A program made the position numbers and the translations under genes. 64,000 nucleotides of DNA from positions 25,315 through 89,314 of the forward strand of contig NZ_JARLTC010000045.1 in the NCBI RefSeq assembly GCF_029382225.1, written 5' to 3'. This stretch comes from Spongiactinospora sp. TRM90649 (GTDB taxonomy: Bacteria > Actinomycetota > Actinomycetes > Streptosporangiales > Streptosporangiaceae). Under the pieces are notes generated by a model, which did no database searches, had not been told where the DNA came from, and saw only the letters and a list, made by a program, of their open reading frames with translations. Shown piece after piece: positions 1 through 7,947 of the stretch (positions are counted from its first letter, which is position 1; the number at the start of each line of letters is the position of its first letter).

Positions 1-486
1 CCCGCTCCGCCCGGTGGCGCGTTCCCCGAGGCGTTCGACCCCGGCGATCCGGCCGGGCCCCCTCCGGTTCCGGCCTCGTTCCAGCCTCCGGTGGCGTCCG
101 CCCCCATGCCCCGGCGCGGGTTCGCCGGGCCCGTCACTCCGCGCATGCCGGTGGGGCACGCGCTGGATTCGATCAGGCCCCAGCTTCTCGCGGAGCTGGA
201 GCGGCTGCGGGCGGCCGAGTCGCTGCCGCGCCCAGCGCTGCTGCGCTACCTGTCCGACCTGGGCAGCCGCCTGGGGGCGCTGGCCACTTACCTGGCCGGG
301 CACCAGGAGATGGCCGCCCTGGCCGTGGAGCTCAGCGCGGCCGAGCGTTCCGGTGCCGACCCACGTGACCTGTGGCGGCGGACGTTCGCGCTGCTCACAC
401 GCCTCACCGGTAGCGACGCGCCGTCGCCGGGGCCGCTGCGGCAGGTGGGCGGCGGCACGCCGTCGCGGCCGTTCTGGAAGCGTTAG
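1..486 (+). CDS. C-terminal part of an unidentified protein
   Basis: The reading frame is open from the first base and ends at the TAG at 484-486, so the 5' part lies outside the window. The visible 161 residues are a Pro/Gly/Ala-rich linker (about residues 1-45) followed by a compact helical region with several Leu-Arg-Ala stretches and a short basic-aromatic end (FWKR). Codon third positions are almost all G or C, which supports real coding. I do not recognise the family. The linker-plus-small-domain layout suggests the tail of a larger multidomain protein. An internal ATG at 106 is unlikely to be the true start because the coding pattern continues upstream of it. Confidence 0.6.
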   Translation, partial: PAPPGGAFPEAFDPGDPAGPPPVPASFQPPVASAPMPRRGFAGPVTPRMPVGHALDSIRPQLLAELERLRAAESLPRPALLRYLSDLGSRLGALATYLAGHQEMAALAVELSAAERSGADPRDLWRRTFALLTRLTGSDAPSPGPLRQVGGGTPSRPFWKR

Positions 487-564
487 GAGGCGGAATCGGC
501 TCCGACTCCGGCCCTGCCAAGCGGTGGCGAGAACCTGACATGTCGTGAACCCGACGGTCTGAGT

Positions 565-577
565 AGAGTGACACTCT
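565..577. promoter_or_regulatory. Candidate operator palindrome upstream of the TrmB/LuxR-type regulator
   Basis: The sequence AGAGTG-A-CACTCT is a perfect inverted repeat of two 6-base arms around one base. It lies 31 bases before the ATG of the regulator gene, where a repressor would overlap the promoter or early transcript. Autoregulation is an inference. Confidence 0.4.
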
Positions 578-607
578 CTACGCTCACCAACCATGGGGGA
601 AGAGGAC

Positions 608-1621
608 ATGGCAGGACGCCGGTTGCTGGAGGGCCTGGGAGTCGGCGCCGCCGAAGAGACCGGCTACCGCGCGCTGCTGCGGCAGGGGCCGTCCACGCTC
701 AGCGAGCTGTCGGCGGAGACCGGGGCCTCGGTCGCGGCGATCCGGCGGATGCTGCCCCGGATGGAGAACCTGGGCCTGGTGACCCGGGTGGCGGGCAGGC
801 CGCTGCGGCTGCTCGCCACGCCGCCCAGCGTGGCCGTCGACATCCTGGTGGCCCGCCGCCACGAGGAGATCACGCACAGCCGGGCCGCCGTGGCCCTGCT
901 CGCCACCGAGGTCGCGGGCCGGGTGGGCAACCACCCGGAGGAGGTGCTGGAGGTGGTGACCGGCCGCGAGGCGGTCGCCCGCCGGTTCCTGCAGCTCGAA
1001 CACAACGCCGCCGACGAGATCCTGGTGCTGGTGCATCCGCCGTACGCGATGGACATCACCGACGAGGGCGAGGATCGGCGACGGCGTGGTGACCGCCGGG
1101 CGCAGGCGCGGGCCGTATACGGCCCGCGCGCCTTCGACGAGCCGGGGATGCTGGAGCACACGCGCCGGTCGATCGCCGACGGCGAGCAGGCCCGGCTCGG
1201 GGACGTTCCGCTCAAGCTGGCCATCGCCGACGGGCGGACCGCGATGCTCCCGCTGGTCTCCGAACAGGACGAGGCGGACGGCAGCGCCCTCGTCGTGCAC
1301 CCCTCGGCGCTGCTCGACGCGCTGGTGGCGCTGTTCGAGGCACTGTGGCGCTCGGCCGTGCCGCTGCGCCTGACGCCCGGCGCGGAGCCAGAGGGCGAGT
1401 CGTGGCCCCGGCACTCCGACACCGACGTGCTGACACTGCTGGCGGGCGGCATGAAGGACGAGACGATCGCCCGGCAGCTCAGGCTCAGCTCGCGTACCGT
1501 GCAGCGGCGCGTGCAGGCCCTGTGCGAACAGCTCGGCGCGCGCACGCGGTTCCACGCGGGCTATCTGGCGGCGACCCAGGAGCTGCTGAACCGTGCGGCG
1601 GGCTACTCCCGGCCGGGGTAA
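608..1621 (+). CDS. TrmB/LuxR-type transcriptional regulator
   Basis: This 337-residue protein has an N-terminal winged-helix segment (about residues 5-70, with the pattern TLSELSAETGASVAAIRRML) like TrmB-type regulators. A middle region of about 200 residues probably senses a ligand. A C-terminal LuxR-type helix-turn-helix (about residues 275-330) contains the pattern DETIARQLRLSSRTVQRRV. This architecture is common in Streptomyces and relatives, often beside secondary-metabolism or lipid genes. The ATG at 608 was chosen over the one at 593 because the purine-rich GGGGGAAGAGG lies directly before it. It appears monocistronic: the next stretch holds only a leftward gene remnant. The target genes cannot be told from sequence; the palindrome at 565-577 suggests autoregulation. 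Confidence 0.8.
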   Translation: MAGRRLLEGLGVGAAEETGYRALLRQGPSTLSELSAETGASVAAIRRMLPRMENLGLVTRVAGRPLRLLATPPSVAVDILVARRHEEITHSRAAVALLATEVAGRVGNHPEEVLEVVTGREAVARRFLQLEHNAADEILVLVHPPYAMDITDEGEDRRRRGDRRAQARAVYGPRAFDEPGMLEHTRRSIADGEQARLGDVPLKLAIADGRTAMLPLVSEQDEADGSALVVHPSALLDALVALFEALWRSAVPLRLTPGAEPEGESWPRHSDTDVLTLLAGGMKDETIARQLRLSSRTVQRRVQALCEQLGARTRFHAGYLAATQELLNRAAGYSRPG

Positions 1622-1680
1622 GACCACGCGGGTCCAGATGGCGGTCGCCCGGGGCTCTTCGCGCTGGGCGACGCGCTCTG

Positions 1681-1769
1681 GTCAGCCAGGACATGTCGCC
1701 GCCGGGCCCCGCGATGAACCCGTCGAGCGACATGGTGCCCGAGTAGAGCAGGTTCGCCATGCAGGCCAT
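1681..1769 (-). pseudogene. Truncated RibD C-terminal-type (dihydrofolate reductase-like) reductase remnant
   Basis: Read leftward from 1769 or 1760, the frame gives the typical start of RibD-C family reductases, with MSLDGFIAGPGGDMSWL. After about 30 residues the similarity stops abruptly and the frame runs on as unstructured Arg/Pro-rich sequence into the end of the upstream gene on the other strand. Intact members are about 180-220 residues, so only the N-terminal strand and NADPH-binding loop remain. It is most simply a deletion remnant, with the break near 1680 close to the stop of the regulator gene. Confidence 0.6.
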
Positions 1770-1806
1770 GCTACGGAGCGCTACCGGCAGTCGGCGGCGG
1801 CGCCGT

Positions 1807-2532
1807 CTAGCTCGCGGCCCGGCCCTGTTCGGCCGCCTTGGCCTCGCGCGCCGCCTTGACCATCTCGATCTTGGCGCTGGCGGCGTACTTGTCCACGTAC
1901 TCCTGCTCGGCCAGCTCCATCAGCGCGTACATGATCTCGTCGGTGACCGCGCGCAGCACCAGCCGGTCGTCCTCCATGCCGTAGAAGCGGGAGAAGTCGA
2001 GCGGCTTGCCGAACCGGACGCCGGGCCGGATGCCGAGCTTGGGCAGCGGACGCCCCGGGGGCATCATCTCGAAGGTGTTGACCATGGCCCAAGGGATCAC
2101 CGGCACCCGCGACTCCAGCGCCAGCCTGGCCACCCCGGTCTTGCCCTTGTAGAGGCGGCCGTCGGGCGAGCGCGTGCCCTCGGGGTAGATGCCCAGCACG
2201 TCGCCCGCGCGCAGCACCCGCAGCCCGGTGCGCAGCGCCGCCTCGCTGGCCTTGCCGCCCGACCGGTCGATCGGCACGGTGCCGACCCCGGAGAAGAACA
2301 GACGGCTGAGCAGACCCTTCAGGCCGGTGCCGGTGAAGTACTCGGCCTTGCCGAGCGAGATCACCTTTCTGGGCAGGAACAGCGCGCCGAAGAAGTGGTC
2401 GGCGAAGGAGAGGTGGTTGCCCGCCAGGATCACCGGCCCTTCGCGCGGAACGTTGTCCACTCCCTCCGCCCATGGGCGGAACACCAGGTGCAGGATCGGC
2501 GCCAAGATGGCCTTGACCACCCAGTAGAACAC
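1807..2532 (-). CDS. 1-acyl-sn-glycerol-3-phosphate acyltransferase (PlsC family)
   Basis: This 241-residue protein should transfer an acyl chain to lysophosphatidic acid at the inner membrane face, making phosphatidic acid. The acyltransferase motif I is NHLSFADH (His40, Asp45), and the glycerophosphate-binding motif EGTR sits at residues 118-121. The N-terminus FYWVVKAILAPILHLVFRP is a membrane-associating helix. I place the start at GTG 2532 because GAAGAGG lies 8 bases before it; GTG 2541 is possible. The tail is rich in Ala, Lys and Glu. The syntenic M. tuberculosis gene is Rv2182c. It diverges from the esterase gene at 2730. Confidence 0.88.
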   Translation of the reverse strand: MFYWVVKAILAPILHLVFRPWAEGVDNVPREGPVILAGNHLSFADHFFGALFLPRKVISLGKAEYFTGTGLKGLLSRLFFSGVGTVPIDRSGGKASEAALRTGLRVLRAGDVLGIYPEGTRSPDGRLYKGKTGVARLALESRVPVIPWAMVNTFEMMPPGRPLPKLGIRPGVRFGKPLDFSRFYGMEDDRLVLRAVTDEIMYALMELAEQEYVDKYAASAKIEMVKAAREAKAAEQGRAAS

Positions 2533-2729
2533 TCCGGGCACCTCTTCTCGGCATCGGGTTCCGCCATCGATCCCGGGCAGGGGAACACGCCGTGGATCGG
2601 TGCCGGTGGGGCAAGCAGATATCTTCCCATCTTCCGGCCGGGAAGTCTCACCACGCCGAACCGCCGTTCCTCTCCCCAAACGGGTGTGTCTCATGCGAAT
2701 ATCGGGCGAACTGCCAGAGGAGGCGCGCG

Positions 2730-3494
2730 ATGCCCGTCCTGCCCGGCGCCGAGCCGTACCACCGCGAGGGAGGCCCGGTCGGTGTCCTGCTCTGTCATGG
2801 ATTCACCGGCACGCCGCAGTCGCTGCGGCCGTGGGCCGAGCACCTGGCCGCCGCCGGCCTGACCGTCGCGCTGCCCCGTCTGCCCGGCCACGGCACCACC
2901 TGGCAGGAGATGAGCCGGACCCGCTGGGAGGACTGGTACGCCGAGCTGGACAAGACCTTCGCCGACCTGCTCGGGCGGTGCGCCGAGGTCTTCGTGTGCG
3001 GGCTGTCGCTCGGAGGCTGCCTGGCGCTGCGCCTGGCCGAGGTGCACGGCCCGGCGGTGCGCGGCGTCGTCGCGGTCAACCCCTCGATCACCAGCGACGT
3101 CCCGCTGCTGCGCCTGGCCCCGCTGCTGAAACTGGTGCTGCCCTCGGTGCCCGGCGTCGCCGGGGACATCAAGCGGCCGGGGGTGACCGAACTGGCCTAT
3201 TCGCGCACCCCGGTGCGCGCGGCGGCCACCCTGCCCCGCCTGTGGTCGCTCGTGCAGGCCCGGCTGAACCTGGTCACCCAGCCGCTGCTGGTCTACCACA
3301 GCCCCCAGGACCACGTCGTGAAGCCCACCAGTGTCAGGATCCTCCGCGAGCGGCTGACCGGCGGCAACCTCTCCGTCGTCGAACTGGCCGACAGCTACCA
3401 TGTGGCGACGCTCGACAACGACGCGGGCGAGATCTTCGCGGGGAGCCTGGAATTCATCAGGACGCACGCCTCGGTACCCTTACAGAGGGACTGA
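2730..3494 (+). CDS. Alpha/beta-hydrolase, carboxylesterase/monoacylglycerol lipase type
   Basis: This 254-residue serine hydrolase has the oxyanion loop HGFTG (residues 23-27), nucleophile elbow GLSLG with Ser93, acid Asp194 and His224 in SYHVAT, a complete triad. The family cleaves short- to medium-chain acyl esters or monoglycerides. There is no signal peptide, so it should be cytosolic. The ATG at 2730 follows a strong AGAGGAGG. Divergence from an acyltransferase makes a role in lipid turnover plausible but not shown. Confidence 0.85.
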   Translation: MPVLPGAEPYHREGGPVGVLLCHGFTGTPQSLRPWAEHLAAAGLTVALPRLPGHGTTWQEMSRTRWEDWYAELDKTFADLLGRCAEVFVCGLSLGGCLALRLAEVHGPAVRGVVAVNPSITSDVPLLRLAPLLKLVLPSVPGVAGDIKRPGVTELAYSRTPVRAAATLPRLWSLVQARLNLVTQPLLVYHSPQDHVVKPTSVRILRERLTGGNLSVVELADSYHVATLDNDAGEIFAGSLEFIRTHASVPLQRD

Positions 3495-3559
3495 TCGCCG
3501 ATGGGGGTGGCGGCCTCGGGAGGAAGGCACGGGACTGCGATGACTGACAGGCCCTGTAC

Positions 3560-4063
3560 GTGACGCCCCAGAGTGACGAGGACGAGGTCTGGCGGCAGAT
3601 CGTCGCCTCGTTCAACGAGCCTGCCGTGGACACCGCGGCCGGCCAGCCATGGCCGGACAGCGAGAACCTCCCGGCCGAACCCGTCAGGCGCGCGTCCGGC
3701 CGCGACGCCGACGACCCGGGGGCCGACGCGTCCGGCGGCACCGCGACGCGCGATCCCGCCGACGCCGACGACCGTGTCCCTGACGGCGAAGCGGACGAGC
3801 CCGATGAGCCCGATGAGGGCCACTACGAGCCGCCGCCACCGCCGCCGCTCCCCCGGGCCGACGCCTCCACCAGGCTCGCCTGGGCGGGCCTTTTCGGCGG
3901 CCCGGCCTATCTGCTGCTGGCCGCCGTGCTCGGCTGGCATATGCCGGGGTGGGCGCTGTTCACCGCCGTGGCCGCCTTCATCGGCGGGTTCGTGGCCCTG
4001 GTGGTGCGCATGGGCGACGGCCCGCCCGGCGACTCCGGCTGGGACGACGGCGCCGTCATCTGA
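3560..4063 (+). CDS. Conserved actinobacterial membrane protein with acidic N-terminal region
   Basis: This 167-residue protein starts with a GTG. About 95 residues form a disordered, very acidic segment (Asp, Glu, Pro, including repeated DEPDEP and a run of six Pro). Two transmembrane helices follow near residues 108-148, and a short acidic tail ends the protein. No enzymatic motif is visible. Similar proteins follow this esterase in related actinobacteria, to my recollection. The function is unknown. Confidence 0.7.
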   Translation: MTPQSDEDEVWRQIVASFNEPAVDTAAGQPWPDSENLPAEPVRRASGRDADDPGADASGGTATRDPADADDRVPDGEADEPDEPDEGHYEPPPPPPLPRADASTRLAWAGLFGGPAYLLLAAVLGWHMPGWALFTAVAAFIGGFVALVVRMGDGPPGDSGWDDGAVI

Positions 4064-4087
4064 CCGTCCTGCGCCTGGCCGCGCGGG

Positions 4088-5275
4088 TCAGGACGTCGCG
4101 GGCGTGGCGTCGGACGACGGGGCGTCGAGCGCCTTGGATGTGCCGGAGCCGAAGCGCTCCACGACGTCGGTGTAGGCGTCCTTGTCGTCGATGGCGTGGC
4201 CGACCGCCCACACCGAGCCGGGGCTGCCCGGCAGATGGCCGACCGCCTGCAACCTGATCGTCCGGGGCGACTTGCCGGGCTCTCCGCGCATGATCTCGGT
4301 GGTGTCGCCCTGGTGGCGCAGCAGGAACGCCTGTCCCGGCCTGCCGGGGTCGTAGCCGGAGATCCAGTAGGTGCCCTTGCCGTCACCGGTCACGCCGTAC
4401 AGGCGGGCGTCGCGGTCGGGCACGCGCACCTCGGACCAGCGCTTGCCGTTCCAGGACAGCGCCAGCGGCGAGACCTTGCCGTCGCCGAGGTAGACGCCGC
4501 CGACGGCCAGGGCTCGCTTGGGGCCGTCGCTGTGGACGTCGCGCAGGTATCCGCCGGCGACGCGCGGGGCGGAGACGGTCTTCCAGTCGCCGCCGCCGGA
4601 GCCGCGCCGCATGATCAGCGGCTTGCCGTCGGCGTCTCCGACGGCCCAGCCGTCGCCCTTGGGCTGCAGGGACACGCCGTACAGGGTGCCCTCGTCGCGG
4701 GCCGACTCGACGCGCCAGCCGGAGTCGGATCGGGTGACGATCAGCGGCTTGCGCTCGCGGGTGCCGACCGCGACCATCCGCCCCGGCACCGCCGCCACCC
4801 CGGCGAGCCAGTCGCTCGCGCGCAGTTGTTCCACACCGACCCGGTCGAAGCCGGAGCCGTCGCCGTGGGCGACGTACGGCAGGCCGTCGTGCCCCGCCCC
4901 CACGGTCCAGATGTCGTTGGGCGCGGCGGCGGCGATCGAGCGCAGGTAGCCCGCGCCGGTGTCGTCGTTGCGGATGCCGACCTGGGTCCACGCGCGGCCG
5001 TCCCAGTGCGCGATGGCCCCCCGGTTCTCCCAGGCGTCCCAGATGTCCTGCTGGCCGACGGCCCACACATCGGTGCTGGACAGGCCCGCCACGTCGGACA
5101 GCGAACCGTCGCCCTGCAGCCGGACGCGCTCGGACCGCTGCCACGACTCGGCGACGGCGGACGGGCGCGGCGGATCGGCGTGCGCGTAGGCGGCCGACAT
5201 GCCAGGAAGGACAGGCCCGGCGAGGAGCACGGCTCCCACACCCGCCACCACACGCCGCACTGAGCGGCTGGTCAT
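4088..5275 (-). CDS. Secreted protein with seven beta-propeller-like repeats
   Basis: The 395-residue protein begins with a clear signal peptide (basic MTSRSVRRV, a hydrophobic stretch, then AYAHA). Seven copies of a short motif follow at fairly regular spacing: DVWAVG, DIWTVG, MVAVG, GWAVG, ALAVG, TYWISG and SVWAVG. This pattern is typical of a seven-bladed beta-propeller. No catalytic residues stand out, so a binding or scaffold role outside the membrane is likely. The ATG at 5275 was chosen because the signal peptide starts there. It converges on the gene ending at 4063. Confidence 0.75.
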   Translation of the reverse strand: MTSRSVRRVVAGVGAVLLAGPVLPGMSAAYAHADPPRPSAVAESWQRSERVRLQGDGSLSDVAGLSSTDVWAVGQQDIWDAWENRGAIAHWDGRAWTQVGIRNDDTGAGYLRSIAAAAPNDIWTVGAGHDGLPYVAHGDGSGFDRVGVEQLRASDWLAGVAAVPGRMVAVGTRERKPLIVTRSDSGWRVESARDEGTLYGVSLQPKGDGWAVGDADGKPLIMRRGSGGGDWKTVSAPRVAGGYLRDVHSDGPKRALAVGGVYLGDGKVSPLALSWNGKRWSEVRVPDRDARLYGVTGDGKGTYWISGYDPGRPGQAFLLRHQGDTTEIMRGEPGKSPRTIRLQAVGHLPGSPGSVWAVGHAIDDKDAYTDVVERFGSGTSKALDAPSSDATPATS

Positions 5276-5366
5276 AGGCAAATCGTACGGGCACGATCTC
5301 CCGCGCGTGGACATCCACCCGGTTAAACGCGCGCCGATGCCGTTCCGGTGCGGCCGAACGCCGAGC

Positions 5367-6059
5367 TCAGGAGGCCCGCAGCTCGGCCACGACGGGAAGA
5401 TGGTCGGTGGCGGCGGCCAGGTCGGCGGGGTCGGCTTCCGCCCCGCCGCAGGACACGACGGACACACCGGACCCGGCGAAGACGGCGTCGATCCTTTTGC
5501 CCGGCCGCCTGGCGGTGAAGGTCAGGCCGTCGCCCCTGGGAGCGTGCGCGTAGCAGTCGGTCAGCCGTCCGGCGATGTAGCGGAAGGTCTCGCGGTCGGC
5601 GTGTTCGTTGATGTCGCCGGCCAGCACCGGCACGGCGTCGTACGGCTCGGCCGCCGCCTCAAGCAGCGTGATCGCCTCGGCGGCGTGCAGGGCCCTGGCG
5701 GCCACGTCGAGGTCGAGGTGCACCGACGCGACCCCCAGGCGCAGGCCGTCCGCCTCGACCACGGCGATCGCCACCGCCCGGCGTTCCAGGAACAGGCGGA
5801 AGGACAGCAGGTGCGTCTCGGCGCTCAGCACGCGGACGCCGGGGCCGGTCAGCACGGCCATGCCGCCGCGCCGCCGTCCGGCGGCCACGATCATCCCGGT
5901 CTCCGCGGCGAGCCTGGCGCGTTTGCGCCGCCAGCACCACAGCCGGGGGACCTCCTGCACGCACAGGACGTCGGGGCGCAGCGCCCTGATGACCCTGACC
6001 AGCGCCGGCACGTCATCACGCATCGAGCGGATGTTGTACGTCGCGACCCTGATGGTCAT
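5367..6059 (-). CDS. Endonuclease/exonuclease/phosphatase (EEP) family protein
   Basis: The 230-residue protein carries the EEP-fold signatures in order: TYNIR near the start, CVQEV with the metal-binding Glu, GDINE with catalytic Asp and Asn, and TDHLPV near the end. The family includes Mg-dependent DNases, sphingomyelinases and phosphatases, and the substrate cannot be assigned here. No signal peptide is present. The ATG at 6059 is placed directly before the first beta-strand. Confidence 0.8.
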   Translation of the reverse strand: MTIRVATYNIRSMRDDVPALVRVIRALRPDVLCVQEVPRLWCWRRKRARLAAETGMIVAAGRRRGGMAVLTGPGVRVLSAETHLLSFRLFLERRAVAIAVVEADGLRLGVASVHLDLDVAARALHAAEAITLLEAAAEPYDAVPVLAGDINEHADRETFRYIAGRLTDCYAHAPRGDGLTFTARRPGKRIDAVFAGSGVSVVSCGGAEADPADLAAATDHLPVVAELRAS

Positions 6060-6191
6060 GCGACGCAGAGTAGTCCGGCATGCACGGTAGCGGCCAGCGT
6101 CCTGGCCACAAGCGGCCAAACCCGGCGTTTCCGGACTTCCAGCATCAATCTCCGGACGACCGGTCGAAAAGGCTTCTCCATCTCGGCCATG

Positions 6192-7136
6192 TCACCGGCG
6201 GCGGGCCAGCCCGGCCGCGCCCACCAGCCCCGCCGCGGCGCCCAGCTCGGCGAGGCGGATGTCGGCGACCGGCCGGTGCCCGCTGCCGGTCAGCGCCCGC
6301 GCGAAGGACCGCCTGGCCTGGTCGATGAACAGGTCGGCGGCGCGGGACACCCCGCCGCCGAGGATGAAACAGCCCGGATCGAGCACCGCGGCCAGATCCG
6401 CCATGCCCTGCCCCAGCCAGTCGCCGATGCTCCCGAAGGCCGTCAGCGCGGCGTCGTCGCCCCGCCGCGCCGCCTCGGTGACGTCCTCGCCCTTGATGTC
6501 GGCGGGCGAGCCCCCGGCCAGGTCGAGCAGCAGCGCCGCCCGGTGCGGCTCCGCGGCGGCGATCACACGGGCCTCCTCGACCAGCGCGCCGCCGCTGGCG
6601 TAGCGCTCCCAGCAGCCCAGGTTTCCGCAGTCGCACAGGCGGCCCCTGGGGACCACCTGCATGTGCCCCATCTCGGCGCCCATGCCCCACCGTCCCCGGT
6701 ACAGCTCACCGCCGAGCACGATGCCGCCGCCTATGCCGGTGCCGACCGTCACGCACACGATATGGCTCTCGCCCCGGCCCGCGCCGTGCCTCGCCTCGGC
6801 CCAGGCCATGGCGTTCGCGTCGTTCTCCACCGTGACGGGCAGCCCGACCAGCGCCGCCACCTTGTCCCTCAGCGGCTCCTCTCGCCAGGCCAGGTGGGGC
6901 GCGAAGCGCACGAACGCGCGGGACTCGTCCACGAAGCCCGCCGCGCCCAGGCCGACCGCCTCGACCTCGTGGCCGTGGGCCAGTTCCCTGACCACGTCGG
7001 CGATCGTCTCGGCGACCTTGTCGGGGTCGTCGGCGGGAGTGGGCCGGAGGGTCTGGGCGAGGATCCGCCCGTCGTCGTCGACCAGGCCGCCCATCAGTTT
7101 GGTGCCACCGATGTCGACTCCGATGGTCAGCGCCAT
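6192..7136 (-). CDS. ROK-family glucokinase
   Basis: This 314-residue cytosolic sugar kinase has the phosphate-binding DIGGTK (residues 8-13), catalytic Asp106 in ENDAN, the second phosphate loop VGTGIGGG, and the ROK zinc site of His158 with Cys168, Cys170 and Cys175. These match actinobacterial glucokinases that phosphorylate glucose with ATP and, in Streptomyces, take part in carbon catabolite repression. There is no N-terminal helix-turn-helix, so it is an enzyme rather than a ROK repressor. It is last in a leftward run with the ArsA-like gene; its start is 34 bases from the upstream stop. Confidence 0.88.
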   Translation of the reverse strand: MALTIGVDIGGTKLMGGLVDDDGRILAQTLRPTPADDPDKVAETIADVVRELAHGHEVEAVGLGAAGFVDESRAFVRFAPHLAWREEPLRDKVAALVGLPVTVENDANAMAWAEARHGAGRGESHIVCVTVGTGIGGGIVLGGELYRGRWGMGAEMGHMQVVPRGRLCDCGNLGCWERYASGGALVEEARVIAAAEPHRAALLLDLAGGSPADIKGEDVTEAARRGDDAALTAFGSIGDWLGQGMADLAAVLDPGCFILGGGVSRAADLFIDQARRSFARALTGSGHRPVADIRLAELGAAAGLVGAAGLARRR

Positions 7137-7170
7137 CTCCCGACCCTCTCCTCCGGGCTCCTCCGGGCGA

Positions 7171-7947
7171 TCAGCCCAGGTCGATGTGCTCCACGTCGCC
7201 GTGGTCGTCACGGTCGGCCTGGCCCGGACGGTCCTCGCGCGGCCTGCGGGCGGGGGTGGGCCGCGCCAGGGCGTCCACGGCCTCGCGCAGCGCGGTCACC
7301 AACTCGCCGCCCGCCGCCACCAGGTGGTCGGCGATGTCGGCGCCGGCGCTCGTGCTCGCCCGGCCCGCCTCGCGCTGGGCGGCGATCACCCGGCACACGG
7401 GGCAGGCGCGGCAGATGTAGCCGTCCTCGTGGTGGTCGGAGACGGCGTCCTCCCACACATCGCGCTCCCGCTCGGGCTTGGCGCCGCCGCCGAGCATCTG
7501 GCCGATGCTCTTCCTGGTGCCCCAGAGCAGGCCGCGGCCGATCTCCCGGGCCGCGCGGTCCTGCAGGGAGTCGAGCAGCCGCCGGGCCTCGCCCGCGACC
7601 ATCGACAGCGGGTCGCGGCCCTCGGCCCTGGCCCGCTCCACGTCGCGCTCCCAGGCGGCCCGCCGGGCCTCCTCGGCCCGGGTGGCGGCCCGTGCCGCGG
7701 CCTCCTCGGCCGCCGCCGCCTCCAGCCGTGCCGCCTCGGCCCGGGCCTCCGCCGCCGCCCGCGCGTCGGCCGCCGAAGCCCCGGAAGCCTCAGATGGCTC
7801 CGCAGCCTCCTCCTGAGCGTCACGAGGCTCGGTGTCGGCCGGGGTGGCCGTCGGGCCGTCGATCTGGTCTACCTCCGCGCTCCACGCGTCCTGCGTGCCG
7901 GACCCGCCCGCGGAGGCCTTCTCGTCGTTGCCACGCTTCTCAGTCAT
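7171..7947 (-). CDS. Ala/Glu-rich coiled-coil protein with a C-terminal Cys motif (possibly DUF5304)
   Basis: The 258-residue protein has an acidic disordered N-terminus, a long Ala/Glu/Arg coiled coil (about residues 58-110), and a C-terminal part with CRACPVC, a possible metal site. It overlaps the end of the ArsA-like gene by 8 bases; the ATG at 7947 follows AGGAGGG. It may belong to the actinobacterial DUF5304 family found beside glucokinase genes in Streptomyces, but I am not certain of that name. Tight coupling suggests it works with the ATPase. Confidence 0.65.
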   Translation of the reverse strand: MTEKRGNDEKASAGGSGTQDAWSAEVDQIDGPTATPADTEPRDAQEEAAEPSEASGASAADARAAAEARAEAARLEAAAAEEAAARAATRAEEARRAAWERDVERARAEGRDPLSMVAGEARRLLDSLQDRAAREIGRGLLWGTRKSIGQMLGGGAKPERERDVWEDAVSDHHEDGYICRACPVCRVIAAQREAGRASTSAGADIADHLVAAGGELVTALREAVDALARPTPARRPREDRPGQADRDDHGDVEHIDLG

